A stretch of DNA of 64,000 nucleotides from Ralstonia sp. SET104. Its GTDB lineage: Bacteria > Pseudomonadota > Gammaproteobacteria > Burkholderiales > Burkholderiaceae. The notes under the pieces are model-generated. The model was not told where the DNA came from, did no database searches, and saw nothing but the letters and a program-made list of their open reading frames with translations. The translations under genes and the position numbers were made by a program. Location: positions 186,001-250,000 of the forward strand of contig NZ_BHVX01000008.1 of the NCBI RefSeq assembly GCF_003851545.1, in the 5' to 3' direction. Of this stretch, positions 28,818 through 38,159 are shown piece by piece; positions within the stretch are counted from its first letter, which is position 1, and each line of letters starts with the position of its first letter.

Positions 28818-29432
28818 ATGAAACCGATCCAACGCCTGGCCCTGTGTTGCGTGCTCGCCTGTGCCCCGTTTGGCATTGCCCATGCCCAACTCACGCCCGC
28901 GCCAACCGGGCCCGCCAGCGCTTCGGCACCCAACGATGCCAAGCGCACCGCCTACGACAGCGCGGTCAAACAAGCCGATGCCAACTACAAAGTCGCTAAG
29001 GACAAGTGCGATGCAGTGAAGGGCAATGACCGGGACGTCTGCCGTGCGCAGGCCAAGGGCGATTACAACGTCGCCAAGGCTAACGCCATGGTCGACCGCG
29101 ACGGCACCGAGGCCGCCCGCGACCGCGCCGCGAAGGAAAAGGCCGAGGCTGACTATGACGTCGCCAAGACCAAGTGCGGTGCCATGAAGGGCAACGACAA
29201 AGACAACTGCGTGAAGGACGCCAAGGCCGCCTACACGCGCGCCAAGGGTGGTGAGGAAGTGAGCCACGCCAAGGCGACGGGTACCGCCAAGGACGTCAGC
29301 GAAGCGCGCCGAGATGCTGTCAAGGATGACAACGACGCCAACTACAAGGCCGCCAAGGAACGTTGCGACGCCATGTCGGGCGATGCCAAGACGAAGTGCC
29401 AGAACGACGTAGCCGCCAAGTTCAAGAAGTAA
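28818..29432 (+). CDS. Periplasmic protein with three CX10C repeat units
   Basis: 204 residues. Signal peptide 1-23 ends AHA, followed by a Thr/Pro/Ala linker. Three related units follow: YKVAKDKC..KGNDRDVC (Cys64/75), YDVAKTKCGAMKGNDKDNC (Cys120/131) and YKAAKERCDAMSGDAKTKC (Cys183/194). Each pairs two cysteines exactly 11 residues apart within charged helical sequence, which suggests helical hairpins closed by disulfides in the periplasm. No domain name is known to me. Ribosome-binding site AAGGAGAG. A CsbD-like stress gene follows 71 bases downstream. Confidence 0.75.
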   Translation: MKPIQRLALCCVLACAPFGIAHAQLTPAPTGPASASAPNDAKRTAYDSAVKQADANYKVAKDKCDAVKGNDRDVCRAQAKGDYNVAKANAMVDRDGTEAARDRAAKEKAEADYDVAKTKCGAMKGNDKDNCVKDAKAAYTRAKGGEEVSHAKATGTAKDVSEARRDAVKDDNDANYKAAKERCDAMSGDAKTKCQNDVAAKFKK

Positions 29433-29503
29433 GCCGCGCAGAAGTGTCCACACGGGCGGCCAACGGGTTGCCCCTGCTTTGTTTCAATCACAACGGAGGA
29501 CGT

Positions 29504-29707
29504 ATGAATTGGGACCAGATCGAAGGCAAATGGGATCAGGCCAAGGGCAAGGTCAAGGAGAAGTGGGGCCAGCTCACGGACGATGATCTGACCACGATCC
29601 GCGGCAAGCGCGACCAGCTTGCCGGCAAGATCCAGGAACGCTACGGCTACACGAAGGAGCGCGCCGAAGACGAACTCAAGGCGTGGGAACGCGATACCCG
29701 CTGGTGA
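29504..29707 (+). CDS. CsbD-family stress protein
   Basis: 67 residues starting MNWDQIEGKWDQAKGKVKEK, the CsbD/YjbJ signature, with a second helical half (LAGKIQERYGYTKERAEDEL). These abundant small hydrophilic proteins are induced by general stress in many bacteria; the mechanism is unclear. A good GGAGG site precedes the ATG. Confidence 0.92.
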   Translation: MNWDQIEGKWDQAKGKVKEKWGQLTDDDLTTIRGKRDQLAGKIQERYGYTKERAEDELKAWERDTRW

Positions 29708-29740
29708 CGCGACACTGAGACTGCTCCACGCGGCCGGCGT

Positions 29741-30319
29741 TTATTTGGCGACCGGCCGCTTGCCCAGCTTGCGCTGCAGCGTGCGCCGGTGCATGTTCAG
29801 CGCCCGCGCGGTGGCCGAGATGTTGCCGCCGTGCTCGGCCAGCACGCGCTGGATGTGCTCCCACTCCAACCGCGCGACCGACAGCGGGGCGGGGTTTTCC
29901 ATTGTCTGCTCGGCCACGGCTTCAGACACGCCCACTTGCAGGGCCAGCAGAATCGAATCGACATTGGCCGGCTTGGCCAAATATTCATCCGCCCCGAGTT
30001 TGACCGCCTGCACAGCGGTGGCGATGCTCGCATAGCCCGTGAGGATCAGCATGCGCGCGTCCGGCAATGCCTGGCGTAGCGGGGCAATCCAGTGCAGGCC
30101 CGAATCTGTGCCGCCATGGGGCATCAGGCCCTTGTCGCTGGCGGCCAGGTGTAGATCGACCGTGACGCAGGAAAAGCGCGTCTGCCGCGCCAGGGTCAGT
30201 GCTTCGCCGCCGGTGTGGGCGATCTGCGGGGCAAACCCGCGGCGCGTGAGCGCGCGCGCCAGCGTCTGCGCAAAGACGTCGTCGTCGTCGAGGATCAGGA
30301 AAGGGGCGGGTTGCTGCAT
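29741..30319 (-). CDS. regA: Redox response regulator RegA (ActR/RoxR/PrrA-type)
   Basis: 192 residues. The receiver domain has the acidic pocket LDDDDVF, phospho-acceptor Asp55 (TVDLHL) and the Lys of LAKPAN. After a linker comes a Fis-type helix-turn-helix (HGGNISATARALNMHRRTLQ) ending RKLGKR, the hallmark of RegA. The family controls respiration and redox-linked metabolism. It is downstream of regB by 50 bases on the same strand. Confidence 0.92.
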   Translation of the reverse strand: MQQPAPFLILDDDDVFAQTLARALTRRGFAPQIAHTGGEALTLARQTRFSCVTVDLHLAASDKGLMPHGGTDSGLHWIAPLRQALPDARMLILTGYASIATAVQAVKLGADEYLAKPANVDSILLALQVGVSEAVAEQTMENPAPLSVARLEWEHIQRVLAEHGGNISATARALNMHRRTLQRKLGKRPVAK

Positions 30320-30369
30320 GGTGTTCTCCGGGGCCGTACGTGCCACTGGGGCTGCGTCAGGCGGTCTCG

Positions 30370-31731
30370 TTATGTGAAGAGGGTGGGTGCGCCAATGATG
30401 GGCGCCGCCGCGTGTTCCGTCGGACCGCCAACGGGCAGTCGGAGTTCGGCAATGGCGCCTTGCGGCGGGTTCGGACGTAGCGCCACGGTACCACCCAGGC
30501 GGCGCGCGGTGGTGGAGGCCAGATACAGCCCGATGCCGTGACCGCCGTGCCGGCTCGGCACCGGCGTGCGGCCCAGTGAGGTGCGCAGGTCTTCCGGCAG
30601 CCCCAACCCCGTATCGACGATGGACAGCACGATCTGCGGGGGCGGGTTGTGGTTGCCCGGCGAGCGCTGGGCTTCGTGGTTGGCGTCGATCTTGACGGTC
30701 AGCAGCAGCGGCACCAGATCGCGCCCGGCGTGGTGCTGGCTGCGGGCCGCGTTGTCCAGCAGGATGGTGAGGATCTGGCCGACGTTCACGGCATCCAGCT
30801 CCACCGCTTGCGCCGCGGGTGATGTTTCGGTGTGCAGGCGGATGTCCGGATGGCGCAGTTGCCATGTCTGCGTGAAGTTCGGCAGCCATTGGCCCAGCGG
30901 CTCGGGCGCGCCGTCGTTGGGTTTGCGCTGCAGGCGCGCCAGGGCGGCGCGGCACAGTTCGAGCTGCTGTTCGATGGCGCGCAGGTCTTCGCGGTACGGG
31001 CCGAGCGGCGAGTTCGGTTGCTTCGCGTCGTGCTGCAACTCACCGGCGATGACGGCCACGGTGGACAGCGGCGTGCCCATTTCATGCGCCACGCTGGCGC
31101 CTTGCGACATCAGCGCTTCGATACGCTGTTCGCGCAGCAATCGCTCGCGCGCTTCGGTCAGTTGTGCATCGCTTTCGCGCAGCGCGGCGGACAGGCGTGC
31201 CGTAAAGCCCGCGATCATCGCGCTGCTGGCCACAAAGTCGATCCACATGCCGGCCAGGTGGTACGCCACGGCATCGGCCGGGTTCGCGAGCTTCAGCGGG
31301 ATGTAGTTGCCGAGCATCATGCTGTAGGCGGCCAGCGCGTACAGCGTCAGGCCCACCACATGCGCGATCGGCAGCATGGCGGCGGCAATCGCCAGCGCAG
31401 GGAGGTAGAACGAGACGAACGGATTGGTCGCGCCGCCCGTGAAGTACAGCAGGGCGGACAGCGCGCTCAGGTCCACCAGCAACTGGACGGTGATCTCGAT
31501 ATGCTGCACGGGCCGGTTGCGCCGCACGCGCCAGCCGGTCAGCAGGTTGAACAGCGCATGCAGGCCCATCACGCTTAGCAGCGGCAGCACGGGCAGTTGC
31601 ACGCCAAACACCAGCGGCGCGAGCAGCATGAGGACGAGCTGGGTGGCCAGCAGACTCCATCGCAGCCAGAAGAGGCGGCGTAGACTGGATGCGTCCAGCA
31701 GCGGTGCGGCAAGAGACAGGGTGGAAAGCAT
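30370..31731 (-). CDS. regB: Redox sensor histidine kinase RegB
   Basis: About 453 residues. Six membrane helices precede the DHp domain. The ubiquinone-linked heptad GGATNPF is at about 99-105, the phospho-His is in ASVAHEMGTPLSTVA, and a Cys in EQQLELCRAALARL (about 260) aligns with redox-active Cys265 of Rhodobacter RegB. The ATPase N, G1 (DTGLGLP) and G2 (HGGHGIGL) boxes are intact. The ATG at 31731 is preferred over a TTG three codons upstream. With RegA it should tie gene expression to the quinone pool. Confidence 0.92.
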   Translation of the reverse strand: MLSTLSLAAPLLDASSLRRLFWLRWSLLATQLVLMLLAPLVFGVQLPVLPLLSVMGLHALFNLLTGWRVRRNRPVQHIEITVQLLVDLSALSALLYFTGGATNPFVSFYLPALAIAAAMLPIAHVVGLTLYALAAYSMMLGNYIPLKLANPADAVAYHLAGMWIDFVASSAMIAGFTARLSAALRESDAQLTEARERLLREQRIEALMSQGASVAHEMGTPLSTVAVIAGELQHDAKQPNSPLGPYREDLRAIEQQLELCRAALARLQRKPNDGAPEPLGQWLPNFTQTWQLRHPDIRLHTETSPAAQAVELDAVNVGQILTILLDNAARSQHHAGRDLVPLLLTVKIDANHEAQRSPGNHNPPPQIVLSIVDTGLGLPEDLRTSLGRTPVPSRHGGHGIGLYLASTTARRLGGTVALRPNPPQGAIAELRLPVGGPTEHAAAPIIGAPTLFT

Positions 31732-31873
31732 GGTGGACAAGTGTAAACGCGCGCACTCCGCGGTTCTTTGTGCGGCGATGCGTCAATCAGCCGCACAATT
31801 GTGCACTCAACCTGTCGCCCCACGGGCGCTGTGCTTTAATGCGCAGCACGTTTGTCCCCGACAGGAGCCTTTG

Positions 31874-32371
31874 ATGATGACGTCTCGATCGATCCGTTCT
31901 TCCGCTTGCCTGGCTGTATTCACCGCAGGCTTGCTTGCCAGCGCCGCCGCTTTTGCACAGATCACGGTGCAAGACGCCTGGGTGCGCGGCACGGTGCCGG
32001 GTCAGACGTCCAGCGGCGCATTCATGACGCTGCAATCGGCCGAGGGTGCCAAGGTGGTGGGCGTGTCGACGCCCGTGGCTGGCACGGCCGAGATTCACGA
32101 GATGAAGATGGAAGGCGACGTGATGCGCATGCGCAGGATGCCCGTGCTGGATCTGCCCAAGGGCCAGACCGTGCAGCTCAAGCCGGGCGGCTACCACGTG
32201 ATGCTGATGGACGTGAAGCAGCCGCTGGTCAAAGACACCACCGTGCCCCTCACGCTCAAGGTGGAGTTGGCCGACAAGCGCGTCGTCGAGCAGAAGGTGG
32301 ACGTCAAGGTGCGCGACCTGACCGCCGGCAACATGCCCGCCATGAATCACGGCGGCGAACACAAACATTAA
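31874..32371 (+). CDS. Periplasmic copper chaperone PCu(A)C
   Basis: 165 residues with a signal peptide (cleaved after AAAFA). The copper-binding pattern is complete: AEIHEMKMEGDVMRMRRM, then after about 20 residues GGYHVMLMD, matching the H(M)X10MX21HXM family signature. A His/Met tail (MPAMNHGGEHKH) adds ligands. These proteins load Cu(I) into cytochrome oxidase CuA sites. Divergent from regB, so redox control is plausible; TGTGCGGC / GCCGCACA (about 31773-31797) is an inverted repeat in the shared region. Confidence 0.9.
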   Translation: MMTSRSIRSSACLAVFTAGLLASAAAFAQITVQDAWVRGTVPGQTSSGAFMTLQSAEGAKVVGVSTPVAGTAEIHEMKMEGDVMRMRRMPVLDLPKGQTVQLKPGGYHVMLMDVKQPLVKDTTVPLTLKVELADKRVVEQKVDVKVRDLTAGNMPAMNHGGEHKH

Positions 32372-32419
32372 TCGCTTGCGGCGAGTGCTGCGGCAGGCCA
32401 CACAAGGAAGCACATTCCC

Positions 32420-32641
32420 ATGGCTAACAAGACGCTTGGCACTCGCCAGAAATTGACCTTCCGCATCGAGCCTTCAACGCAGGCCGGCACGGCGCGCCCG
32501 CGCAACGTCCTCGTGCCGCTCGCCCGGGGCCGCAAGGCCGGGGCCCACACCGAAGGCGGCCACGCTGAACGCCAGCGCGGCCGGGCCGATGTCCGCCGCG
32601 CACTGCGCACGCTGGACGACGACAGCAAAGACAAAGACTAA
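32420..32641 (+). CDS. Small basic hypothetical protein
   Basis: 73 residues, starting MANKTLGTRQKLTFRIEPST. It is rich in Arg and Lys, with RGRKAGAHTEGGHAERQRGR in the middle and an acidic end DDDSKDKD. No membrane segment or known domain is visible. AGGAAGCACATTCCC before the ATG is an adequate ribosome-binding context. It lies 48 bases after the copper chaperone gene and converges with the CWC gene (stops adjacent). Probably real from codon use and ribosome-binding site; function unknown. Confidence 0.55.
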   Translation: MANKTLGTRQKLTFRIEPSTQAGTARPRNVLVPLARGRKAGAHTEGGHAERQRGRADVRRALRTLDDDSKDKD

Positions 32642-32857
32642 TCAGTCGGATTCAGAAGCCGTTTGCGCCAGCAAGATCGCCGCGCGCAGGCAGCGCTGAC
32701 AGCGGCAGCCCTGTCCTGGGCGCCGCGCGCTGGCGGGCAGCGTCTCTTCCGCTGTGCACCAGCACGTCGCGTCGCGCTGCTTGCCGTCGCCGATGGCACC
32801 GCAGCGCAATGCTGCGCCGCAGATTGCGCACGCGGTGTTGGCGGCTAACGGGTTCAC
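32642..32857 (-). CDS. Cysteine-rich CWC family protein
   Basis: 71 residues from GTG 32857. Cysteines fall in the CWC pattern: NTACAICGAALRCG, then ATCWCT and GCRCQRC. These presumably bind zinc. The GTG overlaps the TGA of the anti-sigma gene (GTGA), a classic translational-coupling junction, which is why I choose it despite no separate ribosome-binding site. It is the last gene of the sigma/anti-sigma unit. The molecular role of CWC proteins is not known to me. Confidence 0.75.
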   Translation of the reverse strand: MNPLAANTACAICGAALRCGAIGDGKQRDATCWCTAEETLPASARRPGQGCRCQRCLRAAILLAQTASESD

Positions 32858-33066
32858 GAGCGGCCGCCCCCATCTTCGTCCCGCCCGAGCTTGCGCATCG
32901 CCTGACGCAGCAACCCCATCTGGTGCGAGAACCGCGTGCACGCATCGCACGCCAACAGGTGCACGCGCAGGCTTAGGCGCTCGCCCGTGCGCAGGTCGCG
33001 GTCCATTCCGCTCACCAGCATGCGGTGCGCTTCCTTGCAGGAGAGCATTCCCCAACGGTTCGGCAT
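32854..33066 (-). CDS. Soluble zinc-finger anti-sigma factor (ZAS/zf-HC2)
   Basis: 70 residues: MPNRWGMLSCKEAHRMLVSG, then LRVHLLACDACTRFSHQMG with the HX3CX2C zinc motif of ZAS anti-sigma factors. No membrane helix follows, so it is cytoplasmic, like redox-responsive RsrA/ChrR-type factors rather than envelope sensors. It lies 34 bases downstream of the ECF sigma gene and should hold it inactive until zinc or thiol chemistry changes. The ATG at 33066 is chosen; upstream sequence is unconserved. Confidence 0.82.
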   Translation of the reverse strand: MPNRWGMLSCKEAHRMLVSGMDRDLRTGERLSLRVHLLACDACTRFSHQMGLLRQAMRKLGRDEDGGGRS

Positions 33067-33100
33067 GTAGTTTTTCTCGGTGGTGCAACAGATATGCGGC

Positions 33101-33694
33101 TCAGGCGGCGCTCGGCTGATTGCCGAACCAGTGCAGGTCAAGGCACTCGCGCAGGCGCATGCGGGCACGATAGAGCAGTGCCCAGACATTGGTCGCGGTG
33201 ATCTCCAATTCCTGACAAATCTCGTCGGTCTCCAACTCCAGCCACTCGCGCATCATGAACGCGCGGCCCACGCGCGGCGGCAGGCGGTCGACGCAGATCT
33301 GCAGCACATCGAAGAACTCGCGCCGTGACAGCGCCGCATCAGGATCGCCCCAATCCGAGGGCGGGCTGACGTAATGACCATCGGCGGCGAACAAGCTGTC
33401 GAAAACGGCTTCGTCGGAACGCAGGCCAGCCTCGTCGGACTCGCCGCCTGTGAGTAGCGAGATGCGCACTTCGCGCCGCCCAGAGCGGATCGCATCGATG
33501 ATCTTGTGCTTGAGGATGCCGATTACGTACGTCTTGAGCGAAGCGTTGCCGGCAAAGCGTTCGGGGTGTTCCAGCACGGCCAGGATGGTGTCGGCAACGA
33601 CGTCTTCGGCCAACGCTGTGTCGCGCAATTGCAGTTGCGCAAATCGCAGCAGGTGCGGGCGCAGGGCGTCGAGTTGGTCGGGTGCGATGGCCAT
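33101..33694 (-). CDS. ECF-type RNA polymerase sigma factor
   Basis: 197 residues. Sigma region 2 (LRDTALAEDVVADTILAVLE, SLKTYVIGILKHKIIDAIRS) and region 4 (RLPPRVGRAFMMREWLELET, ATNVWALLYRARMRLRECL) are joined by an acidic linker of about 50 residues, longer than usual. It should direct a small regulon under control of the anti-sigma factor encoded next. It is divergent from argB. The ATG at 33694 gives the domain-proximal start. Confidence 0.88.
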   Translation of the reverse strand: MAIAPDQLDALRPHLLRFAQLQLRDTALAEDVVADTILAVLEHPERFAGNASLKTYVIGILKHKIIDAIRSGRREVRISLLTGGESDEAGLRSDEAVFDSLFAADGHYVSPPSDWGDPDAALSRREFFDVLQICVDRLPPRVGRAFMMREWLELETDEICQELEITATNVWALLYRARMRLRECLDLHWFGNQPSAA

Positions 33695-33776
33695 GTTTCC
33701 CCAGGGTGTTCTTTGCTCGCAACGGTACCGTAGGCACGCAAGGTGCGCCATCCGACTATGCTGGCTTTTCTTGTAA

Positions 33777-34831
<1,055 letters not shown>

Positions 34832-34832
<1 letters not shown>

Positions 34833-35710
34833 TGCGAAATACCCGAGCGGCCCGGATGCGCCATGCAGCGCGCACCTGGCCGCGCGAGGTGCCGGCGGGC
34901 CCATTGTCTGATCGGGCCGCCCGGCAGCCGGTCTGGCTGTTCGACCTCGACAACACCCTCCACCATGCATCGCACGCGATCTTTCCGCAGATCAACCGGC
35001 TGATGACGGCTTACATGGCGCGCGTGCTCGGCACAGACGACGCCACCGCCAGCCAGGTGCGGGTGGATTATTGGCGCCGCTATGGGGCCACCATTCTCGG
35101 CTTGGTTCGCCATCATGGTGTCGATCCCGATGATTTCCTCGCCGAGGCCCACCGCTTTGAAGACCTGCGCACCATGGTGCGCGCCGAACGCGGCCTGGCC
35201 CAACTGCTGCGCGCCCTGCCTGGGCGCAAGATTCTGCTGACCAATGCGCCCGTCGCCTATGCGCGCGAGGTGGTGCGGCTCATCGGCCTGAAGCGCGCGT
35301 TCATGCGCGAGATTGCCGTCGAGCACATGTGGGTGCATCGGCGCCTGCGGCCGAAACCCGACCCGCTGATGTTGCGCCGGCTGCTGGCGCGCGAGCGGAT
35401 CGCGCCGTCGCGTGCCATTCTGGTAGAAGACACACTCTCGCATCTCAAGCGCTACCGGCATCTGGGAATCGGCACCGTGTGGGTGACCGGCTACCTGCGG
35501 AAAGTGGCGACTGCGGTGGCGCCCGGCGCACAGCCGGCTTCCGCAGCCGATGCGTTGCATCCGATGCAAGTGCCAGCGATGGACGCGCGTGCAAATTCGC
35601 CACATCAACCGGCCGCCGCACCGATTTTGTTCGCCAACCGGCCCGGCTATGTGAGCGTGAAAGTAAAATCGGTGCTTCAACTAAAACGAAGGCTTGTTCG
35701 ACGCGGCTAG
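34832..35710 (+). CDS. HAD-superfamily pyrimidine 5'-nucleotidase-like hydrolase
   Basis: 292 residues. HAD motif I is WLFDLDNTLHHA (nucleophile Asp). Motif II is ILLTNAP, the Lys lies near RRLRPKPDPLM, and motif III is ILVEDTLSHLK. This matches the SDT1/pyrimidine 5'-nucleotidase subfamily, often annotated in this position after argB. A basic N-terminus of about 30 residues and a low-complexity tail of about 55 residues flank the domain. The ATG overlaps the argB TGA by one base, so the genes are coupled. Confidence 0.85.
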
Positions 35711-35755
35711 GCAGTGGGTAACTCCGCGTTCAGAACGGGAGAGGGGCAGGAAGTC

Positions 35756-36406
35756 ATGAGCAATGCGCAAACGGAGTTTCCGACCGCTGAGCCGGTCGCG
35801 GACGTCGCGATAGAAGCACCGCCGGTACGCAAGCGCCCCCGCCCAGGCGAGCGGCGCGTGCAGATTCTGCAGACACTTGCCGGTATGCTGGAGCATCCGC
35901 GTGGTGAAAAAATCACTACGGCAGGATTGGCCGCCCGGCTGGATGTATCGGAAGCGGCGCTGTACCGCCACTTCGCCAGCAAGGCGCAGATGTTCGAAGG
36001 GCTGATCGAATTTATCGAGCAGACCGTCTTTGGTCTCATCAACCAGATCACGCTGCGGGAAGAACACGGTCTGCGCCAGGCACACGCCATCGCGCACATG
36101 CTGCTGTCGTTTGCCGATAAAAATCCGGGCATGACGCGCGTGCTGGTGGGTGATGCGCTGGTCGGCGAAGACGAGCGCCTGCCAGAGCGCATGGCGCAGT
36201 GCCTGGACCGCATCGAGGCGTCGTTCAAGCAGAGCCTGCGCATGGCGGTGACGCAGGGCGCGTGGCCGGCCGATGCCGATATTGCTTCGCGTGCCAATCT
36301 GATCGTTTGCGCGGTGCTGGGGCGCTGGCATCGGTATGCCAAGAGCGGCTTCCGCAAGTCACCCGTGGAAGGCGCAGATGCGCAGTTGCGGGTGCTGTTG
36401 GCCTGA
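35756..36406 (+). CDS. slmA: TetR-fold nucleoid-occlusion-type regulator, SlmA-like
   Basis: 216 residues. After a 30-residue linker, RVQILQTLAGMLEHPRGEKI and TTAGLAARLDVSEAALYRHF form the TetR helix-turn-helix, with the KAQMFEGLIEFIEQTVFGLI helix typical of SlmA/Ttk. SlmA couples nucleoid position to FtsZ inhibition in E. coli; in betaproteobacteria the function is inferred. The ATG at 35756 follows GGCAGGAAG. It ends at a terminator shared with the convergent MocR gene. Confidence 0.85.
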   Translation: MSNAQTEFPTAEPVADVAIEAPPVRKRPRPGERRVQILQTLAGMLEHPRGEKITTAGLAARLDVSEAALYRHFASKAQMFEGLIEFIEQTVFGLINQITLREEHGLRQAHAIAHMLLSFADKNPGMTRVLVGDALVGEDERLPERMAQCLDRIEASFKQSLRMAVTQGAWPADADIASRANLIVCAVLGRWHRYAKSGFRKSPVEGADAQLRVLLA

Positions 36407-36439
36407 GAGCGTGTAGCGCCCCAAATAGCGCCCCAAACG

Positions 36440-36464
36440 AAGCCCCGCATTGCGGGGCTTTTTG
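36440..36464. terminator. Bidirectional terminator between slmA and the MocR gene
   Basis: The stem AGCCCCGCA / TGCGGGGCT has a 1-3 base loop and is followed by TTTTTG on plus. The two convergent genes end on either side. Confidence 0.8.
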
Positions 36465-38039
36465 TTAGCGCGGCGTGGGTTGGCCGATGGTGCGGACCGC
36501 CTCCGCCAACGTATGAAATCGCGCCGCAATGTGCTCTGTTTCCACATGCCCATAACCGAGCAGCAGCCCAGGCAGACGGCGCGCTTCGTCCTGGTAATAA
36601 CGTGACAGCGGCCGCGTGACGACGTCGTTGGCGAGTGCCAGATCGGCGACGGCGACGTCGTTGGTGCCGGCTGGCAGCCCAAGCACGAGATGCAGGCCCG
36701 ATGCGCCATCATGCACGGGCAGCGCATCACCGAATTCGTTGGCGATGGACGCCAGCAGCGTCTCGCGCCGCTGCGCATATACACCGCGCATGCGCCGGAT
36801 GTGTGAGACGAAATGTCCTTCCGCAATGAAATCGGCCAACACGGCCTGCGTAAGGATCTGGCCGCCGCGGAACATCTCTGACAGCCCTGTTGCAAACGCG
36901 TCAGCCAGCGCGGGCGGCACCACCAGATAGCCAATCCGCAAGCTCGGGAACAGTACCTTCGAGAACGTGCCCATGTAGAGCACGCGCCCGCCTTCGTCCA
37001 GACCTTGCAATGAAGGCAACGGGCGGCTGCCGTAGCGGAATTCGCTGTCGTAGTCGTCTTCGACGATCCACGCGTCGGTGGCGTGTGCGGTGGCCAGCAG
37101 CGCGCGGCGCCGCGCCAGGCTCATTACCGAACCGAGGGGGTATTGGTGCGAAGGCGAGACCACCATGAGCTTGGGCGGCTTGCCTCGTTGGCGGCTGCCC
37201 GCACGGATCGGTACATCAAAGCGCATGCCTTCATCGTCCACCGGCAGCGGTACGGTGCGCACGCCTGCAGCGGTGAGGACACTGCGCACGCCCCAGTAGC
37301 CTGGGTCTTCAGTCCAGGCGCTGTCACCGGCATCGCACAGCAGTTGCGCGATGAGCTGCAGTGACGGATGAATGCCCGCGGTGATGATGATCTGCTCGGG
37401 CTCGCAGCGCACGCCGCGCGCGGTGCGCAGGTAATCGGCCAGCGCGGTGCGCAGCGGCAGGTAGCCGGCGCCTACGGGATACGTCAGCAGCGCGGGCGAG
37501 GGTTTGCGCAGCAGCCGGTTGTGCAGCCGTGACCAGATGCGTGCCGGAAACATCCGCACCTCCGGCACGCCCGGCATGAAGGCGCCCCATTGGCGTGAGC
37601 TGGCGCCTGCGTCGCGCACCAACGCCCGGCCACGCGCGGAGAGCATTGGCGCAGAAGGTGTGGCCGCTTCGGTAATCGGTGCGGCAGCCACGGCGGCAAC
37701 GGTTGCGGCTGTGGCAAGTGCGGGCGCGGCATCGAGCCGGTCCGGCGCGGTATCGGCGACGAATGTGCCGCTGCCCACGCCCGCCGAGACGTAGCCCTCC
37801 ACGCTCAACTGTTCATACACGTGGATCACCGTGTTGCGTGCAATGCCCAGTTCCGTCGATAACTGGCGCGATGAAGGCAAGCGCGTGCCGGGCTGCAGCT
37901 CGTCGCGCAGGATGCCCTCTTGCAGCACGCGATACAGGCGACGGTGGTCGGGCTCGTCGCCGGGGTCGGCGCGATCGAATCGGCGCTGCAGATAGTCGAC
38001 CAACATGCTGGCGCGGTGCGCGGGGGCGTGTTCTGCCAT
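36465..38039 (-). CDS. gabR: MocR/GabR-type PLP-binding transcriptional regulator
   Basis: 524 residues. It has an N-terminal GntR winged helix (RLYRVLQEGILRDELQPGTR, ELGIARNTVIHVYEQL) joined by an Ala-rich linker to an aminotransferase fold. The PLP lysine is in YMGTFSKVLFPSLRIGY and the Asp/Tyr motif is WIVEDDYDSEFRY. MocR proteins use an internal PLP adduct to sense amines; GabR senses GABA. Divergent from gabT/gabD 120 bases away, it most likely activates them. The ATG at 38039 is preferred over a TTG six codons upstream. Confidence 0.88.
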   Translation of the reverse strand: MAEHAPAHRASMLVDYLQRRFDRADPGDEPDHRRLYRVLQEGILRDELQPGTRLPSSRQLSTELGIARNTVIHVYEQLSVEGYVSAGVGSGTFVADTAPDRLDAAPALATAATVAAVAAAPITEAATPSAPMLSARGRALVRDAGASSRQWGAFMPGVPEVRMFPARIWSRLHNRLLRKPSPALLTYPVGAGYLPLRTALADYLRTARGVRCEPEQIIITAGIHPSLQLIAQLLCDAGDSAWTEDPGYWGVRSVLTAAGVRTVPLPVDDEGMRFDVPIRAGSRQRGKPPKLMVVSPSHQYPLGSVMSLARRRALLATAHATDAWIVEDDYDSEFRYGSRPLPSLQGLDEGGRVLYMGTFSKVLFPSLRIGYLVVPPALADAFATGLSEMFRGGQILTQAVLADFIAEGHFVSHIRRMRGVYAQRRETLLASIANEFGDALPVHDGASGLHLVLGLPAGTNDVAVADLALANDVVTRPLSRYYQDEARRLPGLLLGYGHVETEHIAARFHTLAEAVRTIGQPTPR

Positions 38040-38049
38040 GGCAGGGGGT

Positions 38050-38145
38050 GGGGCCAAGTGGCTCCATCAGAAAAACGTGATTGGGTCTCATTGTACGGGG
38101 CCAATGGCTGCCAAACTGCCCCGCATCGCACCTTCTTTGACCCAA
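38050..38145. promoter_or_regulatory. Candidate MocR operator: direct repeats plus inverted repeat
   Basis: GGGGCCAAGTGGCTCC (38050-38065) and GGGGCCAATGGCTGCC (38097-38112) are direct repeats 47 bases apart start to start. TTGGGTC (38081-38087) and GACCCAA (38139-38145) form an inverted pair. The 120-base gap serves both the regulator and gabT. MocR/GabR proteins bind pairs of direct repeats, so this is the likely operator. Confidence 0.55.
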
Positions 38146-38159
38146 CACATCCCAACGCC

